A stretch of DNA of 64,000 bases. It comes from Makana argininalis_B (GTDB lineage Bacteria > Pseudomonadota > Gammaproteobacteria > Enterobacterales > Enterobacteriaceae). Where the stretch lies: contig JBISJT010000001.1 in NCBI GenBank assembly GCA_044442785.1, positions 62,001-126,000 of the forward strand. Reading direction: 5' to 3'. The translations under genes were made by a program, and so were the position numbers. The notes below the pieces were generated by a model that was given only the letters and a program-made list of their open reading frames with translations, made no database searches and was not told the origin of the DNA. Shown piece after piece: positions 20,710 through 30,218 of the stretch. The stretch's first letter is position 1; each line of letters begins with the position of its first letter.

Positions 20710-22110
20710 TTAAAAATTAGAATTTTTTGGAATTCTAGGAAAAGGTATTACATCACGAATATTGTTTAAACCTGTTATAAACATAATTAATCTTTCAAAA
20801 CCCAATCCAAAACCTGAATGAGGTACAGTTCCATAAATTCTTAAATCTCTATACCAATTATATTCTTTTTTATTTACATTCATTTCTTTTAATCTAATAT
20901 CTAATTTTTTAATACGTTCTTCACGCTGAGATCCACCAATTATTTCCCCTATTTTAGGAAATAAAAAATCCATTGCAGCAACAGTTTTATTATCTTTATT
21001 AATTCTCATATAAAAAGCTTTTATATATTTAGGATAATCTATAATTATAATTGGAGATTTAAAATAAATTTCTGTTAAATATTTTTCATGTTCAAATGAT
21101 AAATCTTTACCATAAAATATTTTATTTTTAAAATTATTACTATTTTTTTCTAAAATTATTATTATTTCTTTATATTTAATTTGTAAAAAATCAAATATTA
21201 AAATTTTTTCTAATCTAGAAATTATTTTTTTATCTATTTTTTGTTTTAAAAATATTATATCTTCTGTTCTTTCATGTATAACTAAATTTATTATATATTT
21301 AATCATATTTATAGATAATAATATTATATCATTTAATTTATAGAATGCAACTTCAGGTTCAATCATCCAAAATTCAGAAAGATGTCTATTAGTATTAGAA
21401 TTTTCAGCTCTAAAAACAGGACCAAAAGTATATATTTTTGATAAACTACAAGCATAACTTTCGCAATTTAATTGACCAGACACTGTTAAAAACGACTCTT
21501 TTCCAAAAAAATCTTTTTTATAATTTATTTTTTTTTCTTTATTTAAAATAATCTTATTTAAATTTAATGTTGATACTCTGAATCTTTTACAAGTAAATTC
21601 TGTATTAAAAGATGTTATTAATGGAGAAGCTAACCAAAAAAAACCATTTAAATCCATAAATTTATGTATTGCTTTTGCAGTACTATGTCTTATTCTGGTA
21701 ACAGCACCTATTAGATTTGTTCTTGATCTAAGATGTAATACTTCTCTTAGATATTCTAAACTATGTCTTTTGGAAGATATTGGATATTTATGAGGATTTT
21801 TAACAGATCCTATTAAACTAATTGAATCAGCAAGAATTTCATATTTTTGATGAATTCCTATAGAATGTACAATCTTGCCTTTAACAGAAATAGAACACCC
21901 TGTTGTTAATTTTAAAACAAGATTTTCATAATTTGATATTTTTTTATTAACTATAATTTGAATAGAAGAAAAACATGATCCATCATAAACAGTAATAAAA
22001 GAAATACCTAATTTTGAATTTCTTTTGTTTTTAACCCACCCTTTTACATTTATTGTTTTATTTATAGGTATTAAACCATTAATTAAATCTACAATATAAA
22101 CAATTTTCAT
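20710..22110 (-). CDS. asnS: asparaginyl-tRNA synthetase
   Basis: This class IIb synthetase charges tRNA-Asn. I choose the second of two nearby ATGs (22110 rather than 22116). It lies 8 bases from the AAGAG ribosome-binding site, whereas the first is only 2 bases away. It also gives 466 residues, the E. coli length. The N-terminal OB fold, YDGSCFSSIQ, motif 2 (FRAENSNTNRHLSEFWMIEPE) split around FRAENSNTNRH, IIGGSQREER and the C-terminal GLGFERLIMF motif 3 are intact. Confidence 0.96.
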   Translation of the reverse strand: MKIVYIVDLINGLIPINKTINVKGWVKNKRNSKLGISFITVYDGSCFSSIQIIVNKKISNYENLVLKLTTGCSISVKGKIVHSIGIHQKYEILADSISLIGSVKNPHKYPISSKRHSLEYLREVLHLRSRTNLIGAVTRIRHSTAKAIHKFMDLNGFFWLASPLITSFNTEFTCKRFRVSTLNLNKIILNKEKKINYKKDFFGKESFLTVSGQLNCESYACSLSKIYTFGPVFRAENSNTNRHLSEFWMIEPEVAFYKLNDIILLSINMIKYIINLVIHERTEDIIFLKQKIDKKIISRLEKILIFDFLQIKYKEIIIILEKNSNNFKNKIFYGKDLSFEHEKYLTEIYFKSPIIIIDYPKYIKAFYMRINKDNKTVAAMDFLFPKIGEIIGGSQREERIKKLDIRLKEMNVNKKEYNWYRDLRIYGTVPHSGFGLGFERLIMFITGLNNIRDVIPFPRIPKNSNF

Positions 22111-22268
22111 ATTCATATCTCTTAATTAATATAAATAAATTAATTTAAATATTAAAAAATATTTATAAATTAATAAATTTATATTATACTGTAAATATAT
22201 TAAAATATAATAATTAATATTATTATTTATAATAAATAAATTATTTTATTAAAATTTATAGGTTAAAA

Positions 22269-22961
22269 ATGATTTTTAATAAACTAGTATTAGTAAGACA
22301 TGGTGAAAGTTTATGGAATAAAGAAAATAAATTTACTGGATGGACTGATATTGATTTATCTAAGCATGGTAAAAAAGAATCTATAAATGCTGTAAAAAAA
22401 TTAAAAAAAAATAAATTTTTATTTGATATAGCATATACGTCAATGTTAACTAGAGCTATACATACTTTATGGATTTTATTATATAAATTAAATTTATCAT
22501 GGATACCTGTAAAAAAATCTTGGCGTTTAAATGAAAGACATTATGGATATTTACAAGGCATGAACAAAGAATTAGCTATTAAAAAATATGGAATAAAAAA
22601 AATACAAAAATGGCGTCGCAGTGTTAATAGTTTACCCCCAGAAATAAATATACATGATAAAAGATTTCCAGGAAAAGAGATTAGATATTCAAATTTAGAC
22701 AAAAAATATTTGCCTCTTTCTGAAAGTTTATTATTAACTATTAAAAGAATTTTTCCTTATTGGAAAAAAGAAATTTTACCAAAAATAAAAAATGGTTCAA
22801 AAATTATAATTGTAGCACATGGTAATTCTATTAGATCTTTAATTAAAATAATTGACAATTTAAGTGAAGATAATCTTGAAAAATTAAATATACCAACAGC
22901 CAAACCTTTAATTTATGAATTTGATAAAAATATTAAACCGATTAACAAATATTATATTTAA
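22269..22961 (+). CDS. gpmA: 2,3-bisphosphoglycerate-dependent phosphoglycerate mutase
   Basis: GpmA interconverts 3- and 2-phosphoglycerate in glycolysis. It has 230 residues (E. coli 250), and the C-terminal tail is trimmed. The phosphohistidine is His11 in LVRHGES, with Glu89 in RLNERHYG and His184 in VAHGNSIRS, all at E. coli positions. The last codons and the stop lie inside the arm of a 35-bp inverted repeat (22954-23026). It converges on rplS. Confidence 0.96.
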   Translation: MIFNKLVLVRHGESLWNKENKFTGWTDIDLSKHGKKESINAVKKLKKNKFLFDIAYTSMLTRAIHTLWILLYKLNLSWIPVKKSWRLNERHYGYLQGMNKELAIKKYGIKKIQKWRRSVNSLPPEINIHDKRFPGKEIRYSNLDKKYLPLSESLLLTIKRIFPYWKKEILPKIKNGSKIIIVAHGNSIRSLIKIIDNLSEDNLEKLNIPTAKPLIYEFDKNIKPINKYYI

Positions 22962-23026
22962 ACTAACTTATAAATATTAAAATTATTTAACAAATAATTT
23001 TAATATTTATAAGTTAGTTTAAATAT
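22954..23026. repeat. 35-bp inverted repeat between convergent gpmA and rplS
   Basis: Arms 22954-22988 and 22992-23026 are exact reverse complements with a 3-base spacer. The left arm starts inside the end of gpmA and includes its stop codon; the right arm ends 8 bases before the rplS stop. As an RNA hairpin it could terminate both transcripts. It is longer and more perfect than an ordinary terminator and has no GC-rich core. Confidence 0.88.
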
Positions 23027-23033
23027 GAATAAA

Positions 23034-23381
23034 TTATTTTATTCTTGTTTTAATTCTCGATGCTTTTGCTGTACGATGTCTAATATAATAAATTTTAGAT
23101 TTTTTAACAATACCTCTTTTTTTAATTGATATTTTTTTTATAATATTTGAAAATTTTTCAAAAACTCTTTCTATTCCTTCACCATTAGATATTTTACGAA
23201 CAGTAAATGAAGAATTAATACCTCTGTTTTTAATAGCAATAACAATACCTTCAAAATTTTGAATTCTTTTTTTATCACCCTCAAATATATATATTTTAAC
23301 TTCTATACAATCTCCTGTTCTAAATAAAGGTATATTTTTATTAATATATTGATTTTCAATTTTATTTATTAAATTACTCAT
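23034..23381 (-). CDS. rplS: 50S ribosomal protein L19 (bL19)
   Basis: L19 sits at the 30S-50S interface. It has 115 residues, the E. coli length. The pattern FRTGDCIEVKIYIFEGDKKR, then NFEGIVIAIKNRG and FTVRKISNGEGIERVF, is diagnostic. In E. coli the order is rpsP-rimM-trmD-rplS; here 448 bases without genes separate it from rpsP. Confidence 0.97.
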   Translation of the reverse strand: MSNLINKIENQYINKNIPLFRTGDCIEVKIYIFEGDKKRIQNFEGIVIAIKNRGINSSFTVRKISNGEGIERVFEKFSNIIKKISIKKRGIVKKSKIYYIRHRTAKASRIKTRIK

Positions 23382-23829
23382 ATTTAATTATTACCTTTTT
23401 AATTTTTTAAAAAAATAGATTTTTGATATATTTTTAAAATTAATAATCTTTAATTTTTTATAAAATTAAAATAAAATATTAAATTAAATTTATTTAATAA
23501 GAAATTGTTATTTATAATTAATAATAAATAATATTAATTATTTATTAATTATTAATAAATAAAAGATGTTTATTAAATTTATTAAAATAATTTTATATAA
23601 AATAGTATAAATATTTATACTTTTTTTTAATTAATTATATATTTAATAATAATTAAATATATAATTAATTAAAAAAAAAATAAAATAAAAAGTATAAAAT
23701 ATATTATTTGAATTATAAAAAAGTTTTTAAAAAAAAAAATTATATTTTTAATATAAAAATTAAAAACATATAATTTTATTTATTATATATTTTAATTATT
23801 TTTGTTAAATAAATATTAATTGAAATTAT
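23382..23829. other. gene-free gap where rimM and trmD would lie
   Basis: By synteny with the rpsP-rimM-trmD-rplS operon, this gap marks the lost rimM and trmD. No stretch resembles either protein; the sequence is almost pure A/T. A 27-bp perfect inverted repeat lies at 23621-23678. Promoters for rplS would have to lie here if the operon is split. Confidence 0.75.
23621..23678. repeat. 27-bp inverted repeat in the rpsP-rplS gap
   Basis: Arms 23621-23647 and 23652-23678 are exact reverse complements with a 4-base spacer. On the plus strand it runs from T-tract to A-tract, so it would read the same as a hairpin from both strands. It could end transcription from rpsP. Confidence 0.85.
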
Positions 23830-24102
23830 TTAAATTTTTAATTTTTTTAAAATACTATTTTTAGTTATATTTTTTTTTAAAATAAAAGAAACTCTTTTAG
23901 AAACAATGGCACCTATATTAATCCAATAATTTATACGATTTAAATTAAAATAAACGTTTTGATTATTACTTTTATTTTTTGGATCAAAAAAACCTAAATT
24001 TTCAATAAATTTTCCATCTCTAGGATTTCTTGAATCTGTTACTATTATTTTATAAAATATATTTTTTTTTGATCCAGATCTAGTTAAACGAATTTTTACC
24101 AT
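23830..24102 (-). CDS. rpsP: 30S ribosomal protein S16 (bS16)
   Basis: S16 stabilises the 30S body. It has 90 residues (E. coli 82). The N-terminus [19 protein letters not shown] and the [19 protein letters not shown] motif are clear. It is divergent from recA, and a 55-bp inverted repeat lies between the two. Confidence 0.96.
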   Translation of the reverse strand: MVKIRLTRSGSKKNIFYKIIVTDSRNPRDGKFIENLGFFDPKNKSNNQNVYFNLNRINYWINIGAIVSKRVSFILKKNITKNSILKKLKI

Positions 24103-24237
24103 ATAATTCCTTAAACATAAAATGTTTATTAAAAATTAATTAAAAATTAATTAAAAATTAAATATATAAAAATATATAAATAAATTTATAATATTAACAA
24201 TTTATATTATTAATATTATTATATATAAATTTGGAAT

Positions 24238-24359
24238 TTAATTCCATTTTAAATTATTAAAATTAAAATAATTTATTAATATATAATAAATATTAAAATA
24301 ATTTTATTTATTATATATTAATAAATTATTTTAATTTTAATAATTTAAAATGGAATTAA
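24238..24359. repeat. 55-bp perfect inverted repeat upstream of recA
   Basis: Arms 24238-24292 and 24305-24359 are exact reverse complements with a 12-base spacer. The right arm contains the recA ribosome-binding site (GGA at 24352-24354) and stops 2 bases before the chosen recA start. In mRNA the arm would sequester that site in a very long hairpin. No LexA box is recognisable. Confidence 0.92.
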
Positions 24360-24361
24360 TA

Positions 24362-25357
24362 ATGATTGAAGATAATGAAAAAACAAAATCTTTAAAAAAA
24401 GTGTTAGATCAAATAGAAAAACAATTTGGAAAAGGTTCAATAATGAGATTAGGAGAAGATCGTTCTATGGATGTTGAAACAATTTCAACAGGATCTCTTT
24501 CTTTAGATATTGCACTAGGATCAGGAGGTCTTCCTTTAGGTAGAATTGTTGAAATATATGGACCAGAATCATCTGGCAAAACAACTTTGACATTACAAAT
24601 TATAGCAACATTTCAAAAAAAAAATAAAATTTGTGCTTTTATCGATGCAGAACATGCTCTAGATCCAATATATGCTAAACAAGTTGGTGTTGATATTGAT
24701 AATCTTCTTTGTTCTCAACCTGATAATGGAGAACAAGCTTTAGAAATTTGTGATTCTTTAACAAAGTCTGGTGCAGTAGATTTAATAGTTGTAGATTCTG
24801 TTGCAGCTCTTACACCAAAAGCAGAAATTGATGGAGAGATAGGAGATTCACATATGGGTTTGACTGCTAGAATGATGAGCCAAGCTATGAGAAAATTATC
24901 TGTAAATTTAAAAAATTCGAATACTTTATTAATATTTATAAATCAAATACGTATGAAAATAGGTATAACATATGGAAATCCAGAGACAACAACAGGAGGT
25001 AATGCACTTAAATTTTATTCATCAGTGAGATTGGATATTAGACGTATAGGATATATTAAAAAAGATGATTTAATAATAGGCAATGATACTAGAGTTAAAG
25101 TAATTAAAAATAAAATATCTGTTCCTTTTAAACAAGCAGAATTTCAAATTATATATGGTAATGGTATTAATGTTATTAATGAACTTATAAATATTAGTTT
25201 AAACTATAATTTAATTAAAAGATCTGGATCTTGGTATAGTTATAATGGTAAAAAAATAGGACAAGGTAAATTAAATGTTGAGAAATTTTTAAAATATAAA
25301 CCAGAAATATATAAAAAAATATACAATAAAATAAGAACATTAATTTTTAAAAAATAA
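24362..25357 (+). CDS. recA: recombinase RecA
   Basis: RecA forms filaments on single-stranded DNA for strand exchange. I start it at ATG 24362, giving [13 protein letters not shown] in register with the E. coli N-terminus and a GGA site 7 bases upstream; the ATG at 24350 overlaps that site. The product is 331 residues against 353 in E. coli. Walker A is GPESSGKT at 67-74, and [16 protein letters not shown] and [10 protein letters not shown] (loop region) are intact. The protein ends at about KIRTLIFKK, so the acidic C-terminal tail is absent. recX, normally next, is missing, and alaS follows. Confidence 0.96.
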   Translation: MIEDNEKTKSLKKVLDQIEKQFGKGSIMRLGEDRSMDVETISTGSLSLDIALGSGGLPLGRIVEIYGPESSGKTTLTLQIIATFQKKNKICAFIDAEHALDPIYAKQVGVDIDNLLCSQPDNGEQALEICDSLTKSGAVDLIVVDSVAALTPKAEIDGEIGDSHMGLTARMMSQAMRKLSVNLKNSNTLLIFINQIRMKIGITYGNPETTTGGNALKFYSSVRLDIRRIGYIKKDDLIIGNDTRVKVIKNKISVPFKQAEFQIIYGNGINVINELINISLNYNLIKRSGSWYSYNGKKIGQGKLNVEKFLKYKPEIYKKIYNKIRTLIFKK

Positions 25358-25467
25358 TTTTTAAAATTAAATATTAATATTTAATAAAATTTAATTATTT
25401 ATTTAAAATAATTAATTATATTTAATAAATTTATTTATAAAAAAATTCTTTATACATTGAGAAATAT

Positions 25468-26805
25468 ATGACAAATAGTAGTTATAACATACGTAAAAAA
25501 TTTATTAATTTTTTTAAAATTAAAAATCATAAAGTAATTAAAGGAAGTTCGCTTTTAATAAATAATGATAAATCAATTATGTTTACAAATTCAGGAATGA
25601 ATCAATTTAAAAATATTTTTTTAAATTCAAATAATTTTCCTTATAAAAGAGTAGTAACATCTCAAAATTGTGTTAGAGCAGGTGGCAAACATAATGATTT
25701 AGAAAATGTAGGTTATACATCTCATCATCATACTTTTTTTGAAATGCTCGGTAATTTTAGTTTTAATGATTATTTTAAAAAAGAAGCAATTTTGTTTGCA
25801 TGGGAGTTATTAACAGATAAAAATTGGTTTAATATACCTAAAAATAAACTTATAGTTACTTATTATTATAAAGATCATGAAACATATAAAATATGGTTAA
25901 ATGAAATAAAATTATCAAAAAATAATATAATTGCAATTGGAGATAATAATATAGGTAAAAATATTTCTGATAATTTTTGGCAAATGGGGGAAACAGGGCC
26001 ATGTGGACCATGTTCAGAAATATTTTATGACAGGGGTAAAAATATTGATGGTAATAAACCTGGAAATAAAAAAATAACAGGTAATAGATATATTGAAATA
26101 TGGAATTTAGTTTTTATACAATTTAATAAAAAATATAATGGAGATTTAATAAAATTAGATAAACCTTATGTTGATACAGGAATGGGTCTTGAAAGAATTT
26201 CTTCGGTACTACAAAATGTTGATTCAAATTTTAAAATTGATATTTTTAAAAAACTTATATTATCAATATCTAATATACTTGATATTAAAAATATTAGTAA
26301 CAAATCTTTATTTGTTATATCAGATCATATTAGATCTTGTTTTTTTTTAATAAATGATGGTTTAACCCCTTCAAATGAAGGTAAAGGTTATGTTCTTAGA
26401 CGTATCATAAGAAGAGCTATAACACATGGTAAAATTTTAGGCAGTAAAAAACCATTTTTATATAAAATAATATCACATATATTTTATATAATGAAAATCA
26501 AATCAAGTAAAATAATTACAAATAAAAATAAAATTATAGATATTATCTTATCAGAAGAGAAACAATTTGAAAAAACTATAAATATAGGTTTAAATATATT
26601 AAAAAAAAAAATAAATAATATTAAATCTAATTTTTTAGATGGTAATACTGTTTTTAAACTTTACGATACTTATGGATTTCCAATAGACTTAATAAGAGAT
26701 GTATGTAAAGAAAAAAAAATAGATATTGATGAAAATATTTTTAATAAAAAAATGAATGAACAAAAAAAAAGATCAATTAAAAAAAGTTGTTTTGCAAAAA
26801 AATAA
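25468..26805 (+). CDS. alaS: alanyl-tRNA synthetase, half-length, without editing and C-Ala domains
   Basis: AlaRS charges tRNA-Ala. The 445-residue product covers only the catalytic and tRNA-recognition domains (E. coli 876 residues). Motif 2 region TSQNCVRAGGKHNDLENVGY, the GETGPCGPCSEIFYD stretch and motif 3 GMGLERISSVLQ are intact. It ends in MNEQKKRSIKKSCFAKK, equivalent to the MEEQRRRAREASGF segment just before the E. coli editing domain. The following 275 bases contain no recognisable editing-domain sequence (HxxxH...CxxxH). E. coli fragments of about 461 residues are known to aminoacylate, so I infer an active, non-editing enzyme. It follows recA, as in E. coli. Confidence 0.92.
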   Translation: MTNSSYNIRKKFINFFKIKNHKVIKGSSLLINNDKSIMFTNSGMNQFKNIFLNSNNFPYKRVVTSQNCVRAGGKHNDLENVGYTSHHHTFFEMLGNFSFNDYFKKEAILFAWELLTDKNWFNIPKNKLIVTYYYKDHETYKIWLNEIKLSKNNIIAIGDNNIGKNISDNFWQMGETGPCGPCSEIFYDRGKNIDGNKPGNKKITGNRYIEIWNLVFIQFNKKYNGDLIKLDKPYVDTGMGLERISSVLQNVDSNFKIDIFKKLILSISNILDIKNISNKSLFVISDHIRSCFFLINDGLTPSNEGKGYVLRRIIRRAITHGKILGSKKPFLYKIISHIFYIMKIKSSKIITNKNKIIDIILSEEKQFEKTINIGLNILKKKINNIKSNFLDGNTVFKLYDTYGFPIDLIRDVCKEKKIDIDENIFNKKMNEQKKRSIKKSCFAKK

Positions 26806-27030
26806 ATTTATTTAATAAAATAAAATATCAAAATATTTAATATATTCAAAAATATTAAAATATTTAAAAAAAATATATTAAATAATTTTTTATTAAAATA
26901 ATTTAAAATATTTAAATTTTTAAAATAAATTAAAACAAAACTTATTATATTCATTAAATATTAAATTAAATGTAATATTTTTAAAAAAAATAATTTTGTA
27001 TTTTTAAAAATAAATATTAAGTTTATTACA

Positions 27031-27058
27031 TTGACAATTAATATAATAATTTTATTAT
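27031..27058 (+). promoter_or_regulatory. candidate sigma-70 promoter for the tRNA-Ser/tRNA-Arg unit
   Basis: A perfect TTGACA at 27031-27036 is followed after 16 bases by TATTAT at 27053-27058, 22 bases before the tRNA. Downstream are tRNA-Ser, tRNA-Arg and glyA on the same strand. Confidence 0.55.
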
Positions 27059-27080
27059 ATTATAAATATAAATAATTAAA

Positions 27081-27170
27081 GGTGAGATGGCTGAGAGGTT
27101 TAAGGCTCTCCTTTGCTAATGGAGTGTACAGTTATAATCTGTATCGAGGGTTCAAATCCCTCTCTCACCT
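27081..27170 (+). tRNA. serV: tRNA-Ser (anticodon GCU)
   Basis: The acceptor GGTGAGA/TCTCACC, class II variable arm and loop TTGCTAA give anticodon GCU, reading AGC and AGU. The anticodon stem CTCCT/TGGAG carries a U-U mismatch at its innermost pair. The discriminator is U and no CCA is encoded. The alaS-serV-argV order matches E. coli, with csrA lost. Confidence 0.96.
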
Positions 27171-27180
27171 AAATTTAAAT

Positions 27181-27254
27181 GCACCCGTAGCTCATTTGGA
27201 TAGAGCACTCGGCTACGAACCGAGAGGTAATAGGTTCAAATCCTTTCGGGTGCG
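27181..27254 (+). tRNA. argV: tRNA-Arg (anticodon ACG)
   Basis: The acceptor GCACCCG/CGGGTGC and anticodon stem CTCGG/CCGAG around CTACGAA give anticodon ACG. Reading CGN with A34 normally needs deamination to inosine by TadA. The discriminator is G and no CCA is encoded. Ten bases separate it from tRNA-Ser. Confidence 0.97.
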
Positions 27255-27351
27255 TTAATTATGTTTAAAAAATTCACTAAACAATATAATTTAAGAAATT
27301 AAAATAAATATATTTTATATTCTTTAAATAAATATAAAATTTTGGAAATTT

Positions 27352-28602
27352 ATGTTAAAAAATAAAATAAATTTTTTAAGTTATGATAAAAAAATTTGGA
27401 ATGCAATTAAAAAAGAAAAAAAAAGACAGGAAAATAACATACAACTTATTGCTTCTGAAAATTATACAAGTTATAGAGTAATGTATGCACAAGGATCATG
27501 TTTAACTAATAAATATGCAGAAGGGTATCCTGGTAAACGTTATTATAGTGGATGTGAAAATGTAGACTTTATAGAACAACTAGCAATTAATAGAGCTAAA
27601 AAATTATTTTCTGCTGACTATGCAAATGTCCAACCTCATTCTGGTTCTCAAGCTAATTTTGCTGTATATGCAGCTTTATTGAAACCAGGAGATACAATTA
27701 TCGGAATGAAGGTTTCAAGTGGAGGACATATAACACATGGTTCTTCAATTAATTTATCAGGAAAACTGTATAAAGTAATAAATTACGGATTAAATGATAA
27801 AGAAAAAATCAATTATTCAGAATTATATTTAATATCTAAAATTTATAAACCAAAAATGATTATAGGTGGTTTTTCTTCATATTCAAGAATTATTGATTGG
27901 AAAAAAATGCGTAAAATTGCTGATGAATTTGGTTGTTATTTATTAGCAGATATTTCACATGTATCTGGATTAATTGCAGCTGGTTTATACCCTAATCCAA
28001 TTAAATATAGTCATATTGTAACTACAACAACCCATAAAACATTATCTGGTCCTAGAGGAGGTATGATTTTAGCTAAAAATGGCAGCAAAAATATGTATAA
28101 AAAATTAAATAATGCTGTATTTCCATGTACTCAAGGAGGTCCATTAATGCATGTTATAGCTGCTAAAGCAATAGCTTTAAAAGAAGCCATGAATATAAAG
28201 TTCATTAAATATCAAAAACAAGTTATTCAAAATTCTAAATCTATGGTATCAATATTTTTATTAAATAAATTTAGAATTGTTTCTGGTGGAACAGATACTC
28301 ATTTATTTTTATTAGATTTAACAAATAAAAAAATTACAGGTAAAAAAGCTAGTAGTATTTTAAGTTTAGCAAATATTATTGTAAATAAAAATTTAATTCC
28401 AAATGATTTATTAAAACCTTATTATACATCTGGTATTCGTATTGGAACTGCTGCTATTACAAAAAGAGGATTTAAAGAATATCAAGTTAAAAAAATTTCT
28501 CAATGGATATGTAATATACTGAATGATATAAATAATAAATTATTAATTAAATTAATTAAAAAAAAAGTTATTAATTTATGTTATCAATTTCCTATATATT
28601 AG
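27352..28602 (+). CDS. glyA: serine hydroxymethyltransferase
   Basis: GlyA converts serine and THF to glycine and methylene-THF, feeding C1 metabolism. The product is 416 residues (E. coli 417). The PLP lysine lies in [14 protein letters not shown], and IQLIASENY and [13 protein letters not shown] are intact. The C-terminus diverges slightly. It ends 27 bases before the convergent smrB stop. Confidence 0.97.
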   Translation: MLKNKINFLSYDKKIWNAIKKEKKRQENNIQLIASENYTSYRVMYAQGSCLTNKYAEGYPGKRYYSGCENVDFIEQLAINRAKKLFSADYANVQPHSGSQANFAVYAALLKPGDTIIGMKVSSGGHITHGSSINLSGKLYKVINYGLNDKEKINYSELYLISKIYKPKMIIGGFSSYSRIIDWKKMRKIADEFGCYLLADISHVSGLIAAGLYPNPIKYSHIVTTTTHKTLSGPRGGMILAKNGSKNMYKKLNNAVFPCTQGGPLMHVIAAKAIALKEAMNIKFIKYQKQVIQNSKSMVSIFLLNKFRIVSGGTDTHLFLLDLTNKKITGKKASSILSLANIIVNKNLIPNDLLKPYYTSGIRIGTAAITKRGFKEYQVKKISQWICNILNDINNKLLIKLIKKKVINLCYQFPIY

Positions 28603-28629
28603 AAATTTTTAAAAGAAAAGAAAAAAATT

Positions 28630-29157
28630 TTATAAATCAATATCTATTAAAATTAACAAAGCAGCATCTCCTCCAAATTTATTTGGTGCTCTATGAAAAC
28701 TTTTTATATAAGGATTTTTTGAAAGCCAATATGGTATTTTATTTTTTAAAACCAATTTACCATATCCATGAATAATACAAGCGCAATTAATATAATCATT
28801 TCTACATTTTTTAATTAAAGCATTTAATTCTAATTTAGCTTGTATTTTTGTCATTCCATGAACATCTAAAATTATATTAGGATAATAATATCCTTTTTGT
28901 AATTTTTTCATTTCACATGATCTTACATCATAACGAACATATCTAGTTGGACCATTATTTTTTTTAAAATTTTTAAATTTATTAGAAAAACAAAAATAAA
29001 TACTTTTTTTAATAGTATTTTTTTTATATAATTTAATATATTTTGAAATAATATTTTTTTTTTTTTTTAAATTGTTTTTATATACATCTTGTTTATTAAA
29101 CATAAATTTTTTAAAAATAAATATTTCATCTTTTAATATGTGAAATTTTTTTTTCAT
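28630..29157 (-). CDS. smrB: SmrB, SMR-domain endonuclease for collided ribosomes
   Basis: SmrB cleaves mRNA between collided ribosomes and so feeds the tmRNA rescue path. The product is 175 residues (E. coli 183). The SMR domain keeps DVHGMTKIQAKLEL, the CACIIHGYGK motif and the FHRAPNKFGGDAALLILID end. The N-terminal half is lysine-rich and divergent. It is divergent from prmB, as yfcN and prmB are in E. coli. Confidence 0.93.
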   Translation of the reverse strand: MKKKFHILKDEIFIFKKFMFNKQDVYKNNLKKKKNIISKYIKLYKKNTIKKSIYFCFSNKFKNFKKNNGPTRYVRYDVRSCEMKKLQKGYYYPNIILDVHGMTKIQAKLELNALIKKCRNDYINCACIIHGYGKLVLKNKIPYWLSKNPYIKSFHRAPNKFGGDAALLILIDIDL

Positions 29158-29248
29158 TTTTTAATCCATTTTCCTTTTTAAAATATTAAATTTTTTAACA
29201 ATTATGATCACAAAAATTTAAAAAATAAAATTTAAAAATAGAGATTTT

Positions 29249-30154
29249 ATGATAAATATTAAAGATACTATAATATATCTTAATACAATACAAGATTTTA
29301 TTGTATGGACATTAGATAAATTTAATTCTAATAACTTATACTATGGACATGGGACAAACAATGTATTAGATGAATCTTTACATTTAATTATGAATAGTTT
29401 ATTAATTCCTATTAATTTAGGAAAAAATATTTATAAATTAAACCTAACATTACAAGAACGTACTTTAATTATTCAAAGAGTTGTTAAAAGAATTAATAAA
29501 AAAATTCCTGTTTCATATTTAACTAATAAATCATATTTTTGTGGTTTAGAATTTTATATAGATAATCGTGTTTTTATACCGAGATCACCTATTGGTGAAA
29601 TTATTATTAATAAATTTAATAAAATTAAAAATCCTAAAAATATATTAGATATGTGTACAGGCAGTGGTTGTATAGCTATTTCTTGTGCTTATGTGTATCC
29701 TGAAGCAAAAATTGATGCAGTTGATATTTCTTTAAATGCTTTATCAGTTGCTAAAAAAAATATAAAAATACATGGAATGCAAAACAGAATAAATACTATT
29801 TGTTCTGATTTATTTGAAAATATTAATAAGAAAAATATTTACGATTTAATAATAACTAACCCACCATATTTAAATAATAAGGAATTTAATAACTTACCTT
29901 TAGAATTTACTCATGAACCATTAATTAGCTTATATTCTGATATAAATGGTTTCAAGTGTATAAAAACTATTTTACTATTTTCTTTTATATTTTTGTCAAA
30001 AGATGGAATTCTTATTTGTGAAGTTGGAAATAATATAATAAATATTATTAATATTTATCCAAAATTACCATTTAGATGGTTAAAATTCAAAAAAGGAGGA
30101 TATGGGGTTTTTCTGTTATATAAAAAATATTTAAATTTTGATAAATATTTTTAA
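29249..30154 (+). CDS. prmB: ribosomal protein L3 glutamine methyltransferase
   Basis: PrmB methylates the Gln of uL3 using SAM. The product is 301 residues (E. coli 310). The SAM-binding DMCTGSGCIAISCA and the catalytic NPPY at 204-207 are present. PrmC would share NPPY, but the conserved divergent smrB neighbour and the N-terminus (TIQDFIVWTLDKFNSNNLYYGHG) point to PrmB. In E. coli aroC follows; here mnmA does. Confidence 0.92.
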   Translation: MINIKDTIIYLNTIQDFIVWTLDKFNSNNLYYGHGTNNVLDESLHLIMNSLLIPINLGKNIYKLNLTLQERTLIIQRVVKRINKKIPVSYLTNKSYFCGLEFYIDNRVFIPRSPIGEIIINKFNKIKNPKNILDMCTGSGCIAISCAYVYPEAKIDAVDISLNALSVAKKNIKIHGMQNRINTICSDLFENINKKNIYDLIITNPPYLNNKEFNNLPLEFTHEPLISLYSDINGFKCIKTILLFSFIFLSKDGILICEVGNNIINIINIYPKLPFRWLKFKKGGYGVFLLYKKYLNFDKYF

Positions 30155-30218
30155 ATTATTATTATTAAATTTAATTTAATTTTTATAAATTTTTTTTAAA
30201 ATAAATAATGAGTTATTT

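Noticed and set aside
23500..23700. CRISPR array or tandem repeats in the rpsP-rplS gap
   Set aside because: Repeats are inverted and A/T low-complexity, with no regular direct repeats or spacers, and no cas gene is present.
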